Source: Oscillatoria sp. FACHB-1407
GTDB lineage: Bacteria > Cyanobacteriota > Cyanobacteriia > Elainellales > Elainellaceae
Length of the DNA stretch: 64,000 nucleotides
Assembly (NCBI RefSeq): GCF_014697545.1
Contig: NZ_JACJSA010000016.1
Coordinates: forward strand, 1 to 64,000
Direction: 5' to 3'
Positions 43,237 through 52,971 of the stretch are shown here, piece by piece (position 1 is the stretch's first letter; each line of letters starts with the position of its first letter). Both the position numbers and the translations under genes were made by a program. The notes below the pieces were generated by a model. It was not told the origin of the DNA. It saw only the letters and a program-made list of their open reading frames with translations, and searched no databases.

Positions 43237-44187
43237 TTACTTTCCGTTGTCACCCACGATCGCCTTCATCCCTTCCAGGGTGGCAGGAATACTGCGGGGA
43301 TCCATAAACATCACCTTGCTGCTGCCGCTAGCTCCGATCGCCGTTCCCATATCGAGGTAGTGCTGCGCCATGAGGAATTGGAGTGCCTCGTGAGCATTGG
43401 GATCGTTTTTGAGCACACTGGTGATCACTTGCAATGCCTCAGCAGTGGCTTGCGCTTGGAGCACCTGTTGTTGCCGCTCTGCTTGAGCTTTGAGAACGAT
43501 CGCCTTTTGTTGTGCTTCTGCCTCTAGAATGGCAGCTTTTTGACGGGCTTCGGCTTCCAGAATGCGTGCCTCGGCTGCTCCTCGTGCGGTGTTCACGGCT
43601 GACTCACGTTCACCTTCCGAGGTGAGAATGGCAGCCCGTTTGCGGCGTTCGGCGGACATTTGCAATTCCATCGACTCCTGCACGGCTTTGGAGGGAATGA
43701 TGTCTCGCAATTCCACGCGAGTCACCTTCACACCCCATGGGTCGGTGGCAATATCCAGATCGCGGAGGAGGATTTCATTGATTTGCGATCGCGCTGTAAA
43801 AGTGTCGTCGAGTTCTAACTGCCCCATCTCTGCCCGAATTTGGGTCAACACCAGGTTTACCATTGCCGCTTGCAGGTTTTGCACTTTGTAATAGGCTTTT
43901 GCCATATCCACAATGCGCCAGTACACAACCGCATCCACCGTGATAGACACGTTATCGCGAGTAATACAGGGCTGAGGCGGAATGTCTAAAACCTTTTCGC
44001 GAATGGTGTCTTGATAGGCGACGCGATCGATAAATGGAGCAACAAAATTTAAGCCAGGGCTAAGTTTTTTGTTGTAGCTGCCCAACCGCTCAACCAGTAC
44101 TTCATTGCCCTGGTTTACGATTTTGACGGAACCAGCCAGACCTGCACCGCCTAATGCCAAAAATACGAGTAAGAAAAATCCTTCCAT
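43237..44187 (-). CDS. SPFH/stomatin-like (paraslipin) membrane protein
   Basis: A 316-residue protein. One N-terminal hydrophobic segment (1-20) anchors it. The SPFH domain (about 22-185) has [25 protein letters not shown] and [13 protein letters not shown]. It is followed by an Ala/Glu-rich coiled coil (about 185-255: [21 protein letters not shown]) and a C-terminal oligomerisation region. Such proteins form large membrane rings or microdomains and work with NfeD partners. The NfeD gene lies upstream on the same strand, confirming the pairing. GAGGT lies shortly before the ATG. Confidence 0.9.
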   Translation of the reverse strand: MEGFFLLVFLALGGAGLAGSVKIVNQGNEVLVERLGSYNKKLSPGLNFVAPFIDRVAYQDTIREKVLDIPPQPCITRDNVSITVDAVVYWRIVDMAKAYYKVQNLQAAMVNLVLTQIRAEMGQLELDDTFTARSQINEILLRDLDIATDPWGVKVTRVELRDIIPSKAVQESMELQMSAERRKRAAILTSEGERESAVNTARGAAEARILEAEARQKAAILEAEAQQKAIVLKAQAERQQQVLQAQATAEALQVITSVLKNDPNAHEALQFLMAQHYLDMGTAIGASGSSKVMFMDPRSIPATLEGMKAIVGDNGK

Positions 44188-44221
44188 AATGACCTCTTAA
44201 GGTTTTGAGGGAAATAAACGG

Positions 44222-44344
44222 GATTTGTTACGAATTACTGATCAGTCGTCAATGGTTGATGGTCAATGGTTAATGGTCAAGGGTAGCGATCGCATTAATA
44301 ACCAATTACTAATTACTAATGACCAATGACAAAAATCAAAGAGT
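44222..44344. repeat. Short repeat block between nfeD and the SPFH gene
   Basis: GTCAATGGTTGATGGTCAATGG-like and ACTAATTACTAATGACCAATG-like units alternate, related to the TGACCATTGAC repeat before lpxD but in the opposite orientation. It separates two genes expected to be co-transcribed by 157 bp. Confidence 0.6.
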
Positions 44345-44773
44345 CTAAGAATGTAACAAAGATTCAGGCATGACGATGAGAGTGGTGCCTTTGCGCCCCA
44401 CCACATAAACGGGTTGATTGGCGGCGATCGCCAGGCTCTCATCGCTACATTTTGCCTGCCAGGAGTTGCCCTCATACAGCACCCGTCCCGTTTGACCAGC
44501 GGGAATTTCGGTGAGGGTCTTTGCTTCTCTTTCATCGTCGATGGTCTTTGGTTTACCAGTGGGTAAAAACCGCCGCACCAGGATGACCAAAATCACAGAT
44601 AACACTAGCCATAGTGCTACTTGAATGCCAAAATGCGGTACAAATGGCGTTAACAACGCTACGATAATGGCACTAATGCCCATCGTAAATTCGACAAATG
44701 CCGTCGGCAAAAACAATTCCATCAGGCAAAGAATAACGCCTGCAATCAGCCAAATTGCTGCGGGACTCAACAT
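44345..44773 (-). CDS. NfeD family protein
   Basis: A 142-residue protein. Two to three membrane helices fill residues about 3-70 (IWLIAGVILCLMELFLPTAF, with a conserved Glu). The C-terminal OB-fold domain (about 85-140) has AGQTGRVLYEGNSWQAKC and GRKGTTLIVMPESL. Short NfeD1b-type proteins act with SPFH proteins in membrane quality control; the SPFH gene follows. No protease domain is present. Confidence 0.88.
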   Translation of the reverse strand: MLSPAAIWLIAGVILCLMELFLPTAFVEFTMGISAIIVALLTPFVPHFGIQVALWLVLSVILVILVRRFLPTGKPKTIDDEREAKTLTEIPAGQTGRVLYEGNSWQAKCSDESLAIAANQPVYVVGRKGTTLIVMPESLLHS

Positions 44774-45078
44774 ACGAATCTCAGTTAGACACTGTTAAAG
44801 ATCAATACAGTTACAGGGAGGGCGATCGCGGTCAAACTCAAAAAATTGAGATAAACCGAAGTTCGGAGAAATAACACCGGATGAACGAGGGGCTTAGGTG
44901 TTGTATTAGGAGCAACCCCAATCTATCTCAGGCTTTAGAATTTCGTGGATTTGTCAATCTATCTTTAACAGTTGCTTCGATCAAAAGATGATGGATGTGA
45001 TGGGTAGCGATGAACGCAGCACACACGTCATCCCCGTAAAACCTTGCTTTAGTTCACGTTCTTTAATTCTCTGTCGGC
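44774..45078. other. Divergent intergenic region nfeD / PP2C
   Basis: In these 305 bp I see no ORF, RNA gene or strong repeat. Promoters for both flanking genes are expected here but cannot be assigned. Confidence 0.4.
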
Positions 45079-47007
45079 ATGATCATGAATAGCTCCCCAT
45101 CTTCGATCCAGTGCCCTAATCCTGCTTGTCTCCACCCCGACAATTCCCTGGGACGACGGCTCTGCGATCGCTGCCAGACCCCCCTGGTCTACCGTTATCT
45201 TTGGGCATCAGGAGAAGGGATTGAGCAGATTCCCGCAGGCACTCAAGTGGGCGATCGCTATCTGGTCATGTTTCCCCAGGTCTGGCTTGATACTCAGCCT
45301 GCATTGCTACCCGCCATCCCCACTGAGTTTCCGGCGATCGCCATGCCGTACTTGCATCTGTTTGCTCAACGGCTACATGTGCCAGAGGTGTATGGGTTCA
45401 GCACGTTTGAAGGAATTGACGTCATTTTGCTGGACAACGTGCCCCTCGATCCATCGGGTCAACCGTTGCCTGCTCTAGAAACCCTGTGGACAAAAGTTTC
45501 AGCCGTACGGCAACTTTATTGGTTGTGGCAATTGTTGGAATTGTGGGTTCCACTCCAAACTCAGGGAGTCGCCAATAGCCTTCTTGTGCCGGATAACGTG
45601 CGGGTTGAAGGATGGCGAGTCCGCCTGCGAGAACTCTACCCCGATGCGACTGGAGGAGCCACGGCAAAACCGCCCACTCTGGCTGCACTGGCGGCGGTCT
45701 GGATGCGGTGGATAAAGTCTGCTAATGAGACGATCGCCCCCCAACTACAAGCGATCGCCCAGCAAATGCAAACCGTTCCAACGAATGAGGCCGGTTATAG
45801 AACTGTCTCGACTGCGTTAAACCAGTTGTTGTTGGAGCGAGCCGCCGATGTTCCTCTGCGGTTACAGGTCGTCACCCGGTCGTCTACGGGCACACAGCGA
45901 TCGCACAACGAAGATGCTTGCTTTCCGCCAGAAGGTAAAGCGATTGACCTGTTTTCTTCAACTGACCCACTTTTGCCCCACCTGGCGATCGTCTGTGATG
46001 GTATCGGCGGACATGCAGGGGGAGAAGTCGCCTCTCAACTCGCCATTCGATCGCTGCAACTTCAGATTCGGGCGTTGTTGGCAGAAGTGGCAGAGCAGAC
46101 GGAGTTAATTCCCCCGGATGTCGTGATGCAGCAGATTGAAGCCATCATTCGGGTGGTGAATAACCTGATCGCAGGACAGAACAATGAGCAGGGACGAGAA
46201 GCCCGTCAGCGCATGGGCACGACCCTCGTGCTGGCACTCCAGTTGCCGCAAAAGCTCACCACCGAGATGGGGGCACGCAACACGCATGAGTTATACATTG
46301 CCAATGTGGGGGATAGTCGTGCTTACTGGATTACCCCTCGCTATTGCCACCAACTCACCGTAGACGACGACATCGCAACGCGAGAAGTGCGACTGGGACG
46401 CAGTCTTTATCACGAGTCGCTGAGACGAGCCGATGCAGGGGCACTCATTCAGGCATTAGGAACCCGTGATGCAGAAACCATCTTCCCCACGGTACGACGT
46501 TTCATGATTGAGGAAGAAGGGGTGTTGTTGCTCTGTTCGGATGGGTTGAGTGACAACGGCTTAGTGGAGCGATCGTGGGAGTCGATGACCCATGGTTTGT
46601 TCAAAGGCAAGATGCCGTTGGAGATTGTCGCTCAAACCTGGCTTGAACTCGCTAATCGGCACAATGGACATGACAACATTTCCATCGTGATGCTATATTG
46701 CCGAGTCACCCAGGAAGAACCGACCCTATTCGACCCCAATGCGCCCGCAACCCCTTCAGAACTGACCCCCATCTCACCCCTCTCTGAAGCCTCCAGAGCC
46801 TTGCTTTACGATCAGGATGCTGAGGAAGATCTGGAACCCGTCTCCGAGGAACCACAGCGGCGATCGCCCAATTATTTGGCTCTCACCTTCGGTCTGCTGG
46901 TGCTGTTTATCCTGTTGGGTGGCATGGGGTTATCTATTTGGCGGCAGGTCGATCCCGTTGGCTTTGGGCAGACCTGGGAGCGATTGCTGCAACCCTCGCA
47001 GGAGTAG
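45079..47007 (+). CDS. PP2C-type serine/threonine phosphatase with N-terminal zinc ribbon and C-terminal membrane anchor
   Basis: A 642-residue protein. Residues 12-32 hold a zinc ribbon (Cys12, Cys17, Cys29, Cys32). Residues about 45-255 are a poorly conserved helical region that resembles a pseudokinase-like or regulatory part. The PP2C domain (about 265-545) has SHNEDACF, VCDGIGGHAGGEVAS, NVGDSRAYWI, LLCSDGLSDN and HDNISIV, supplying the Asp and Gly residues for two metal ions. A single membrane helix follows (about 600-622). It would dephosphorylate Ser/Thr proteins and oppose Hanks-type kinases; none is encoded nearby. A second in-frame ATG lies 6 bases in. Confidence 0.88.
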   Translation: MIMNSSPSSIQCPNPACLHPDNSLGRRLCDRCQTPLVYRYLWASGEGIEQIPAGTQVGDRYLVMFPQVWLDTQPALLPAIPTEFPAIAMPYLHLFAQRLHVPEVYGFSTFEGIDVILLDNVPLDPSGQPLPALETLWTKVSAVRQLYWLWQLLELWVPLQTQGVANSLLVPDNVRVEGWRVRLRELYPDATGGATAKPPTLAALAAVWMRWIKSANETIAPQLQAIAQQMQTVPTNEAGYRTVSTALNQLLLERAADVPLRLQVVTRSSTGTQRSHNEDACFPPEGKAIDLFSSTDPLLPHLAIVCDGIGGHAGGEVASQLAIRSLQLQIRALLAEVAEQTELIPPDVVMQQIEAIIRVVNNLIAGQNNEQGREARQRMGTTLVLALQLPQKLTTEMGARNTHELYIANVGDSRAYWITPRYCHQLTVDDDIATREVRLGRSLYHESLRRADAGALIQALGTRDAETIFPTVRRFMIEEEGVLLLCSDGLSDNGLVERSWESMTHGLFKGKMPLEIVAQTWLELANRHNGHDNISIVMLYCRVTQEEPTLFDPNAPATPSELTPISPLSEASRALLYDQDAEEDLEPVSEEPQRRSPNYLALTFGLLVLFILLGGMGLSIWRQVDPVGFGQTWERLLQPSQE

Positions 47008-47267
47008 AGAGTAGGGAGTAGAGGAGTAGGGAGTAGAGGAGTAGGCAGTGGAGCTTTTGCTTACCCCACTGTTCAGACGGCGTGAGCTTGGTCGAACGCT
47101 CAGTCGAGCCGTCGAATACTGAATGCTTATAGCGGGTGACAACGGGAACAAACACGCTTTAATCGATACACCCACTCCCCACTCTCCATCCCCCGTTTAT
47201 TGAGAATGCTTGGACTCGTGCTTGCTGAACTCAACCCCATTCCCCACTCCCTACTCCCCATTCCCCC
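47008..47267. repeat. Inverted pair of AGTAGGG / CCCTACT short-repeat blocks
   Basis: GAGTAGGGAGTAGAGGAGTAGG-like units (47001-47047) follow the PP2C stop. Their inverse, CACTCCCTACTCCCCATTCCCC-like units (47166-47266), runs up to the stop of the convergent membrane-protein gene. Between them lies about 120 bp without an ORF. The two blocks could pair in RNA from either strand. Confidence 0.65.
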
Positions 47268-48686
47268 TTACTTGCTGCGGGTAATTTGATAAATCTGCTG
47301 AGTCTGTTGTCGCAGAGTGTCGATGTCTTCCTCTGCCAGGTTTTTGACGTAGTTCACCTTGACCTCCTCTAAGAAGACCGTCAGCAGAGCCTCAATCTCT
47401 TCAAGAGTCTGCTCCTCTTGCACCTCCGCTCGAAAGGTTGTCATGAGATGTTCGATCAGTTGACGGGTGAGTTCTGCCCCGGTCGTGTCCTTCAACGATT
47501 CGACCAGCGCATGATATGCCGTCTCAGAAACTTCGCTGGCAATGCGATCGGTCAGTTGTTTAGAAAGATCGGTCACACCGGGAACGAGTTGCAATCCGTT
47601 GTAGGCAGGCAACTGCTGCAAAACGCGCGATAGGCTATGTTGGATAATCGCCTGCACATCCGGCTTGATTTGGGGTAAGACACGATAGACCAATACTGAG
47701 ATCAGCCGATTGGCGATCGCCTCTACTTCATCCACCCCACTCAGTTCGATATATCGCTTGCGAGTATCGGGCTTGAGCAACAAACGGGTCACATTGCCAT
47801 CCCGCAGCAGGTTTTGGGTTTGATCAATAATCCGCAGGACAACAATTTCCGTCAGTTCTACCGCAAAGTTGGCAACTAGACTGTGGCTCATACGGTTACG
47901 CAGGGGTTCCAGGTTGACCAGTTTGGCTTGATTCAGCCGAATCACCACGGGGATTACCCGTAACCATCGCCAAAACGGAATCAGCAACAGCAGGTCATAC
48001 CACCGCCAGAGAATCGTGTCGAACCAACTGACTCCCCGATAACGGCGACTGAGGTAAAAGGTGCGGGCTAAGAGCTCCAGCGCAAAGATCCCTACAAACC
48101 AAATATCAAGTTTCCAGAAGCGATCGACAAAGCCACCCGTCTCGTCAATGCTACGGAAGTAGTTTGTCGCTATGACAGGACGGATCTCGTTTTCAAAGAA
48201 GGCGATTTCCTGGTTAAAGCCCTGCTGGCTCAGATAGTTCTGACTCCAAAAGGTGGCAAACGATTGCTTCGATGAGTCGTTACCGATGCGATCGCGCATG
48301 TCGTTTTTGATGCGCTCCAGTTGCCCCGACTTGCCCACCAACTCAAATGGATTCTCATCGATCATTTTGTCGCTCTGGGCACGCAAGTCGCTGAGTAACC
48401 GATTGACCTCAGGAGACGACAAACCTGTTTGAGTCACCTGTTCTGTGAGGCGATCGACCGTCTCGAGGTAAGCAACCGTGTCTCGATGTGGCTCGATGCC
48501 TTTAAATTGTTCCCCATACCACTGGGTAAATGCCGGAAACTGCTTCAGATACCAGTCCCGCCAGGGAATGTAGCTCATGTCAAAGGCGACGAGTCCTAAA
48601 TTCAGTAGAGCAAGGGCAGCGATCGCCCGGTCAAACCAGAGGCTAAGGCGCGATCGGGTTGGTTGTGGCTCTCGACGAGCAAGCAT
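47268..48686 (-). CDS. Large membrane protein of unknown function with voltage-sensor-like helices
   Basis: A 472-residue protein (492 if a start at 48746 is used; ATG 48686 gives the plausible MLARREP start). A first membrane helix lies at about 20-42. A soluble helical loop of about 140 residues follows, then two or three helices with IWFVGIFALELLARTFYLSRRY, a DTILWRWYDLLLLIPFW stretch and WRWLRVIPVVIRLNQAKL. This acidic helix followed by an Arg-studded helix recalls S2-S4 of voltage-gated channels, but no pore sequence is seen. The C-terminal ~230 residues are soluble and helical. No named family is recognised. Confidence 0.7.
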   Translation of the reverse strand: MLARREPQPTRSRLSLWFDRAIAALALLNLGLVAFDMSYIPWRDWYLKQFPAFTQWYGEQFKGIEPHRDTVAYLETVDRLTEQVTQTGLSSPEVNRLLSDLRAQSDKMIDENPFELVGKSGQLERIKNDMRDRIGNDSSKQSFATFWSQNYLSQQGFNQEIAFFENEIRPVIATNYFRSIDETGGFVDRFWKLDIWFVGIFALELLARTFYLSRRYRGVSWFDTILWRWYDLLLLIPFWRWLRVIPVVIRLNQAKLVNLEPLRNRMSHSLVANFAVELTEIVVLRIIDQTQNLLRDGNVTRLLLKPDTRKRYIELSGVDEVEAIANRLISVLVYRVLPQIKPDVQAIIQHSLSRVLQQLPAYNGLQLVPGVTDLSKQLTDRIASEVSETAYHALVESLKDTTGAELTRQLIEHLMTTFRAEVQEEQTLEEIEALLTVFLEEVKVNYVKNLAEEDIDTLRQQTQQIYQITRSK

Positions 48687-48825
48687 ATCAGGGCAGATGA
48701 AGAATGAGTACCCAATCACTATGAAGCAACGCCAGACACTGAGCAAGGGGGAATGGGGGTTGGGTAAAGGACTGCGATAAAATAGCCAATGACGCTTCTC
48801 TCATTTTTCTTAACAGGTTTTAATT

Positions 48826-49713
48826 ATGCAAACGTCCGCGGCACCTGCAACCAGAGCCTATTGGCACTGGCGAGGGCATTCGATTTTTTATGTCAAAGCA
48901 GGACATCGTCAGAACGATAACCCTCCCCTGCTGCTGGTTCATGGGTTTGGTGCCTCAACGGATCATTGGCGCAAAAATATTGCTGATTTAAGCCGTGACT
49001 TTGAAGTGTGGGCGATCGATCTGTTGGGGTTTGGGCGATCGGCAAAACCCGATCAGCCTTACAGTGGGGATCTCTGGCGCGACCAACTCCATGACTTTAT
49101 TCAAGACGTGATACGGCGACCTGCCATCCTCGCAGGCAATTCGTTAGGTGGTTATGCCTCACTATGTGTGGCGGCTCAACGTCCTGAATCTGCAAAAGGA
49201 CTGGTGTTGATTAACAGTGCGGGTCCTTTCACCGAGGCAGATGGCGAAGCAAAGCCCGACCCTTTCCAAAAGTTTTTGGGCGATATGGCGCGATCGCTCC
49301 TTTTGCAACCTGTGCCCAGTTACCTCTTGTTTCAATACGTCCGGCAGCGATCGGTGATTCGTCAAACGCTAGAGCGGGTTTACCTCGACAAAAGTGCGGT
49401 GACTGACGAGTTAGTTGAAGATATCTACCGTCCATCCTGTGACCCAGGAGCAGTGGCAGTTTTTGCCTCTGTGTTTAAGTCTCCTCAGGGCGAAAAAGTA
49501 GATGTGCTGTTGCAGCAGATGACCTGCCCTCTGCTCACCATTTGGGGTGAAGCCGACCCCTGGATGAACTCTCGCGCTCGTGGAGTCCGGTTTCGGGAAC
49601 ATTACCCCTCGCTAATGGAGCACTACATCACCGCCGGACACTGCCCCCACGATGAAGTTCCCGATCAGGTAGATGCGCTGATTCGAGACTGGGTTGAGCA
49701 ATCTGTAAAATAA
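48826..49713 (+). CDS. Alpha/beta hydrolase
   Basis: A 295-residue alpha/beta-hydrolase fold protein. The oxyanion region is LLLVHGFGASTDHW; the nucleophile is Ser106 in AGNSLGGY, with Asp244 in WGEADPWM and His272 in AGHCPHDEVP. The triad is complete. The sequence resembles cyanobacterial and plastid hydrolases of the pheophytinase-like group, but the substrate cannot be fixed. Its stop directly abuts the stop of the convergent AEC transporter gene. Confidence 0.87.
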   Translation: MQTSAAPATRAYWHWRGHSIFYVKAGHRQNDNPPLLLVHGFGASTDHWRKNIADLSRDFEVWAIDLLGFGRSAKPDQPYSGDLWRDQLHDFIQDVIRRPAILAGNSLGGYASLCVAAQRPESAKGLVLINSAGPFTEADGEAKPDPFQKFLGDMARSLLLQPVPSYLLFQYVRQRSVIRQTLERVYLDKSAVTDELVEDIYRPSCDPGAVAVFASVFKSPQGEKVDVLLQQMTCPLLTIWGEADPWMNSRARGVRFREHYPSLMEHYITAGHCPHDEVPDQVDALIRDWVEQSVK

Positions 49714-50694
49714 CTAGACGTGGTGAAATAGGAGTAGCCATAGCGGGATCGCCAATAGCAACAATGCCGTTGAAACCACAATGCTGCTGGCGATCAAGTC
49801 GCGATCGAGTTCATATTCCTCTGCCAGGATCAGCCCTGCAAAGGCTGTTGGCATCCCCGACATCAGCACCAGAGCAAGGCGAGGCTCGACGGGCAATCCC
49901 ATCAACGTGGTAACAATGCCTACCAGGAGCGGCAGTAACAGCACCTTTAAGACTGCTGGCACAATCGCTGTCCGGAGGCTTTGCCACCCTTTGAGTTGAC
50001 GCAATCGCATCCCCATCAGCAATAGCGCAGAGGGGACGATCACCCAGAGAGAGGCGTGCAGGGTTGCTTCTACTTCAGTCGGCAGGGGCACTGGGCGTGT
50101 TAGAGAACCGAGCATAAATGCCCACAGCGAAGGCACTGTTAACACATCCCGCACCTGAATTAGCCAGTGATTGGTTTGTTTCGATCGCCCATAATAGCTG
50201 GCTAAGAAAACCCCAATCCCGTAAGTTCCCACAATATTATTGGTGACGCTGTAAAAGATAATCCAGCCCACATAGTCATCAGGCACAAAGGTAGGGGCGA
50301 TCGCTAACCCCACAAATCCCGTGTTGCCAATCATTGACGAGAGAATAAAACTGCCCCGGCGGGATGGAAGTTGCCATGGATGAAGAGACTGATCTTCCTC
50401 AGAGGTAGAGTCAGAAGCAAGGGATGGGGTCAAGGGCTTCAAAGCCCGTAACACCAACCAACTCAGCAACAAACCACCTAATAGAGTGGCGATCGTGACA
50501 AAGGGAGCTAACTCGATCCGGCTTGAGAGATCCGTTTGCCGTGCCAACGTAAAAATTTGCAGGGGAACCCCTACCCAGTAAAGGCTACGCCCTAAAAACC
50601 GGGGAAAGCTATCCGGCAAAACATTCAACAGCAAAACCCCAAGCCCAGTCCACAGCAAAAACGGCGCGTAAGCCTGCAACAGGGTATCTGTCAT
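49714..50694 (-). CDS. AEC (auxin efflux carrier) family transporter
   Basis: A 326-residue protein with about ten membrane segments in two five-helix halves. IGNTGFVGLAIAPTFVPDD and VLMSGMPTAFAGLILAEEYELDRDLIASSIVVST match the two conserved half-site motifs of the AEC/BART superfamily. Substrates of bacterial members include malonate, malate and amino acids; this one is unknown. It lies 27 nt downstream of ftn2 on the same strand and may be co-transcribed. Confidence 0.85.
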   Translation of the reverse strand: MTDTLLQAYAPFLLWTGLGVLLLNVLPDSFPRFLGRSLYWVGVPLQIFTLARQTDLSSRIELAPFVTIATLLGGLLLSWLVLRALKPLTPSLASDSTSEEDQSLHPWQLPSRRGSFILSSMIGNTGFVGLAIAPTFVPDDYVGWIIFYSVTNNIVGTYGIGVFLASYYGRSKQTNHWLIQVRDVLTVPSLWAFMLGSLTRPVPLPTEVEATLHASLWVIVPSALLLMGMRLRQLKGWQSLRTAIVPAVLKVLLLPLLVGIVTTLMGLPVEPRLALVLMSGMPTAFAGLILAEEYELDRDLIASSIVVSTALLLLAIPLWLLLFHHV

Positions 50695-50721
50695 GAGTGA
50701 GGAAAATAAGGGAGTAACCGC

Positions 50722-52971
50722 CTACGGCAAAACCGTAATTTCCTGGATGCGCCACTGCCCATCCTGACGAATCAAATCATACTGGACTTGTAAGGTTTCG
50801 TCACGTGAGGAACCAACATCCGGTTGACCGTTGCTGTAGGCATTCACCGCTTCAACGACCTCTGCCACCACCTGAGTTTGGTTGGTATCGGTGGGATTGG
50901 GAGTTACTGATTCAATTTTGACACTGTGCTCATATTCGTAATACACCCCATTCTCCTCGGCTTCTGCGGCTTGAGCTTGCCATGCAGTCAGCGTTGTGCC
51001 AGTTAAAATCTGGGGTAGTTGATCAGCCGCATGAGTTCGTCCCATTGCGGCAGCTTTTGCCTGAAGCCACGTCTCCACTACTTCCTGAGCCGTCTCATTA
51101 GTGAGTGGAGCGTTTTGATCAGGAGGAATCAGGGGTTCTGCGCGTGTGACCAGTGGGCTACCAAATTGGGACTGTAGCACGAGCGGTTCAGGGGCATTGT
51201 TAGCGCGAGTCAAGCGCACCAGGCTAAAGATTAACAGCCCAACACCCAGAAATCCCAGTGCCACTGTAAACATCAGCCGATCGAGTCGCAGCGTTTGACG
51301 ATGTCCTGGATGACGTGGAATTGAGTCTAACTTGGGAATATGGGGGTTATCAGGGACTCGCCCTCTCTTATCAGCACTGGGCCGCCCCCCAGGTCCCCCT
51401 AGGCGACCCTCTGGTGACAGTTGAGATACTCGCTCAGCCGTTGGCATTGTGCTGGAGCCATTTTGATGCCCCACAGCCGTGGTTTCGAGTGTCGCGGTAG
51501 CGGCTTTGCTCGCCATCGCTCGATGCCCTGCTTGATCGGCAGTTCGACTGCGTTGGCTCAAGTCAGCCACTTCTCGATGGTTGGAAGAGGCTCCACTTAC
51601 GGCTCTGGCATAGCTACCTTGCCCATTTCCAGAGACGACCGTCCACTGGTTCGTTGGAGTCTCAACCTCGTTGGGCAACTCCTCTAAATAGGCTTGCACC
51701 TGCTCATTGGCAAAGTAGTCTTTGAGGGATACCTGCTGATGTGCCAGGTCGCGGAAGTGGGGAAACACTTCATTCTGCAACCAACGTTCGGCATACAGAC
51801 ACAACCCCGGCAACAAATCAGGAGAGCCTTGCGAGTGCTCGCGAATAAATGCCAGCGATTCATATTCCTGGCTCAGTTCTAGAGCGCGACTGGCTTCTTC
51901 AGTTTGCCCCAATAATAGAGCACACACCGCCTGCTCCAGGTGAACGTCTTGACGAGTGCCCAACCGGACGAGCATCAGCTTGGCACGGCGAATCAGGGCA
52001 GGTTGCTGATAGGCAAAACCACGGGCTAGCAGCGCATATACTGCCAAATAGGTCGCTACGGCTGAGGGGCGACGGGCTTCCACTTCAAACAGGGTTTGCT
52101 GTTCTGCCGAGGTGAGATAGCTGCGGAGTTGCTGGATAAACCGGAGGAAGTCGTCAATGGTCAACCCTGATTGATCATCCCCTGATCCATCGATGCCACC
52201 TCGATCTTGCAGCATGTCGCGCAGTAAGTTCATTCCCTGGCGACGTTCTGCCTCGTTAGCCTCTGGTAGTGCCAACAGCTCTAGAATCCGGTATGGACGT
52301 AATTTGAAGAGATCTGATTGCATTTCACCTCGCACGCTGGCGAACAGCCCTTCCCTTAACAATAACTCTTGACCCGTCTGCAACGACTCGGCAGCATTTT
52401 CGTATTGTGCTTGTTGCCATTGCTCCCGTCCCAGTTCCAGACAGGCAAAGGCAAGGGTTAATACAATGTCAGCTAACACGATATCGGGTTGTCCTAATCG
52501 CCCGGTATTGAGGTTGAGGCTACCACTGCTGAGATAGGGCCGCCCTAATTTTAGAACAAGCTCGTATTCTCCTAGCTCTAGCAAAATGAGTAATGCACCG
52601 ACAAATTGGTGATCTTGAATTTCGATGCTGGAGGTGTACGGATCGGCGGGGGTGCTGGCACTAAAGGCTTCTTTAAAGAGAGCATCTGGGTCAGCTGGAA
52701 CCGACTGGCTTAACCGCTCATGCTCTAAGTCGTAGGACTTGGTAAGGAAGGTCGCGTCATACGCCTGACGCTTTTCGGGATTAGACAGGATGGCGTATGC
52801 CTCATCCAGCAATTGCTTGCGGGCGACGATCGCCGCTTCTGAATATTCTCGTCGGGGGAGTTGCAACGTGCGATCGCGATGAGCCTGCCGCAATTGCTCA
52901 GCCGTTGCCTGAATTGGTAATCCTAAAATTCGGTAGTAATCAAGCGGAATTCGCACGGTCCACTTCCCCAA
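50722..52971 (-). CDS. ftn2: Cell division protein Ftn2/ZipN (ARC6 family)
   Basis: A protein of up to 749 residues. The N-terminal J-like domain (about 6-70: IPLDYYRILGLPIQATAEQL) lacks the HPD tripeptide needed to activate Hsp70, as usual for this family. A long helical middle region follows (to about 450), then a disordered Ser/Gly/Arg stretch. One membrane helix lies at about 563-585 (LMFTVALGFLGVGLLIFSL). The C-terminal IMS domain (about 625-749) includes ETWLQAKAAAMGR. Ftn2 anchors FtsZ to the membrane and organises the divisome. A GTG at 52956 giving VRIPLDYYR may be the real start. Confidence 0.9.
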   Translation of the reverse strand: MGKWTVRIPLDYYRILGLPIQATAEQLRQAHRDRTLQLPRREYSEAAIVARKQLLDEAYAILSNPEKRQAYDATFLTKSYDLEHERLSQSVPADPDALFKEAFSASTPADPYTSSIEIQDHQFVGALLILLELGEYELVLKLGRPYLSSGSLNLNTGRLGQPDIVLADIVLTLAFACLELGREQWQQAQYENAAESLQTGQELLLREGLFASVRGEMQSDLFKLRPYRILELLALPEANEAERRQGMNLLRDMLQDRGGIDGSGDDQSGLTIDDFLRFIQQLRSYLTSAEQQTLFEVEARRPSAVATYLAVYALLARGFAYQQPALIRRAKLMLVRLGTRQDVHLEQAVCALLLGQTEEASRALELSQEYESLAFIREHSQGSPDLLPGLCLYAERWLQNEVFPHFRDLAHQQVSLKDYFANEQVQAYLEELPNEVETPTNQWTVVSGNGQGSYARAVSGASSNHREVADLSQRSRTADQAGHRAMASKAATATLETTAVGHQNGSSTMPTAERVSQLSPEGRLGGPGGRPSADKRGRVPDNPHIPKLDSIPRHPGHRQTLRLDRLMFTVALGFLGVGLLIFSLVRLTRANNAPEPLVLQSQFGSPLVTRAEPLIPPDQNAPLTNETAQEVVETWLQAKAAAMGRTHAADQLPQILTGTTLTAWQAQAAEAEENGVYYEYEHSVKIESVTPNPTDTNQTQVVAEVVEAVNAYSNGQPDVGSSRDETLQVQYDLIRQDGQWRIQEITVLP

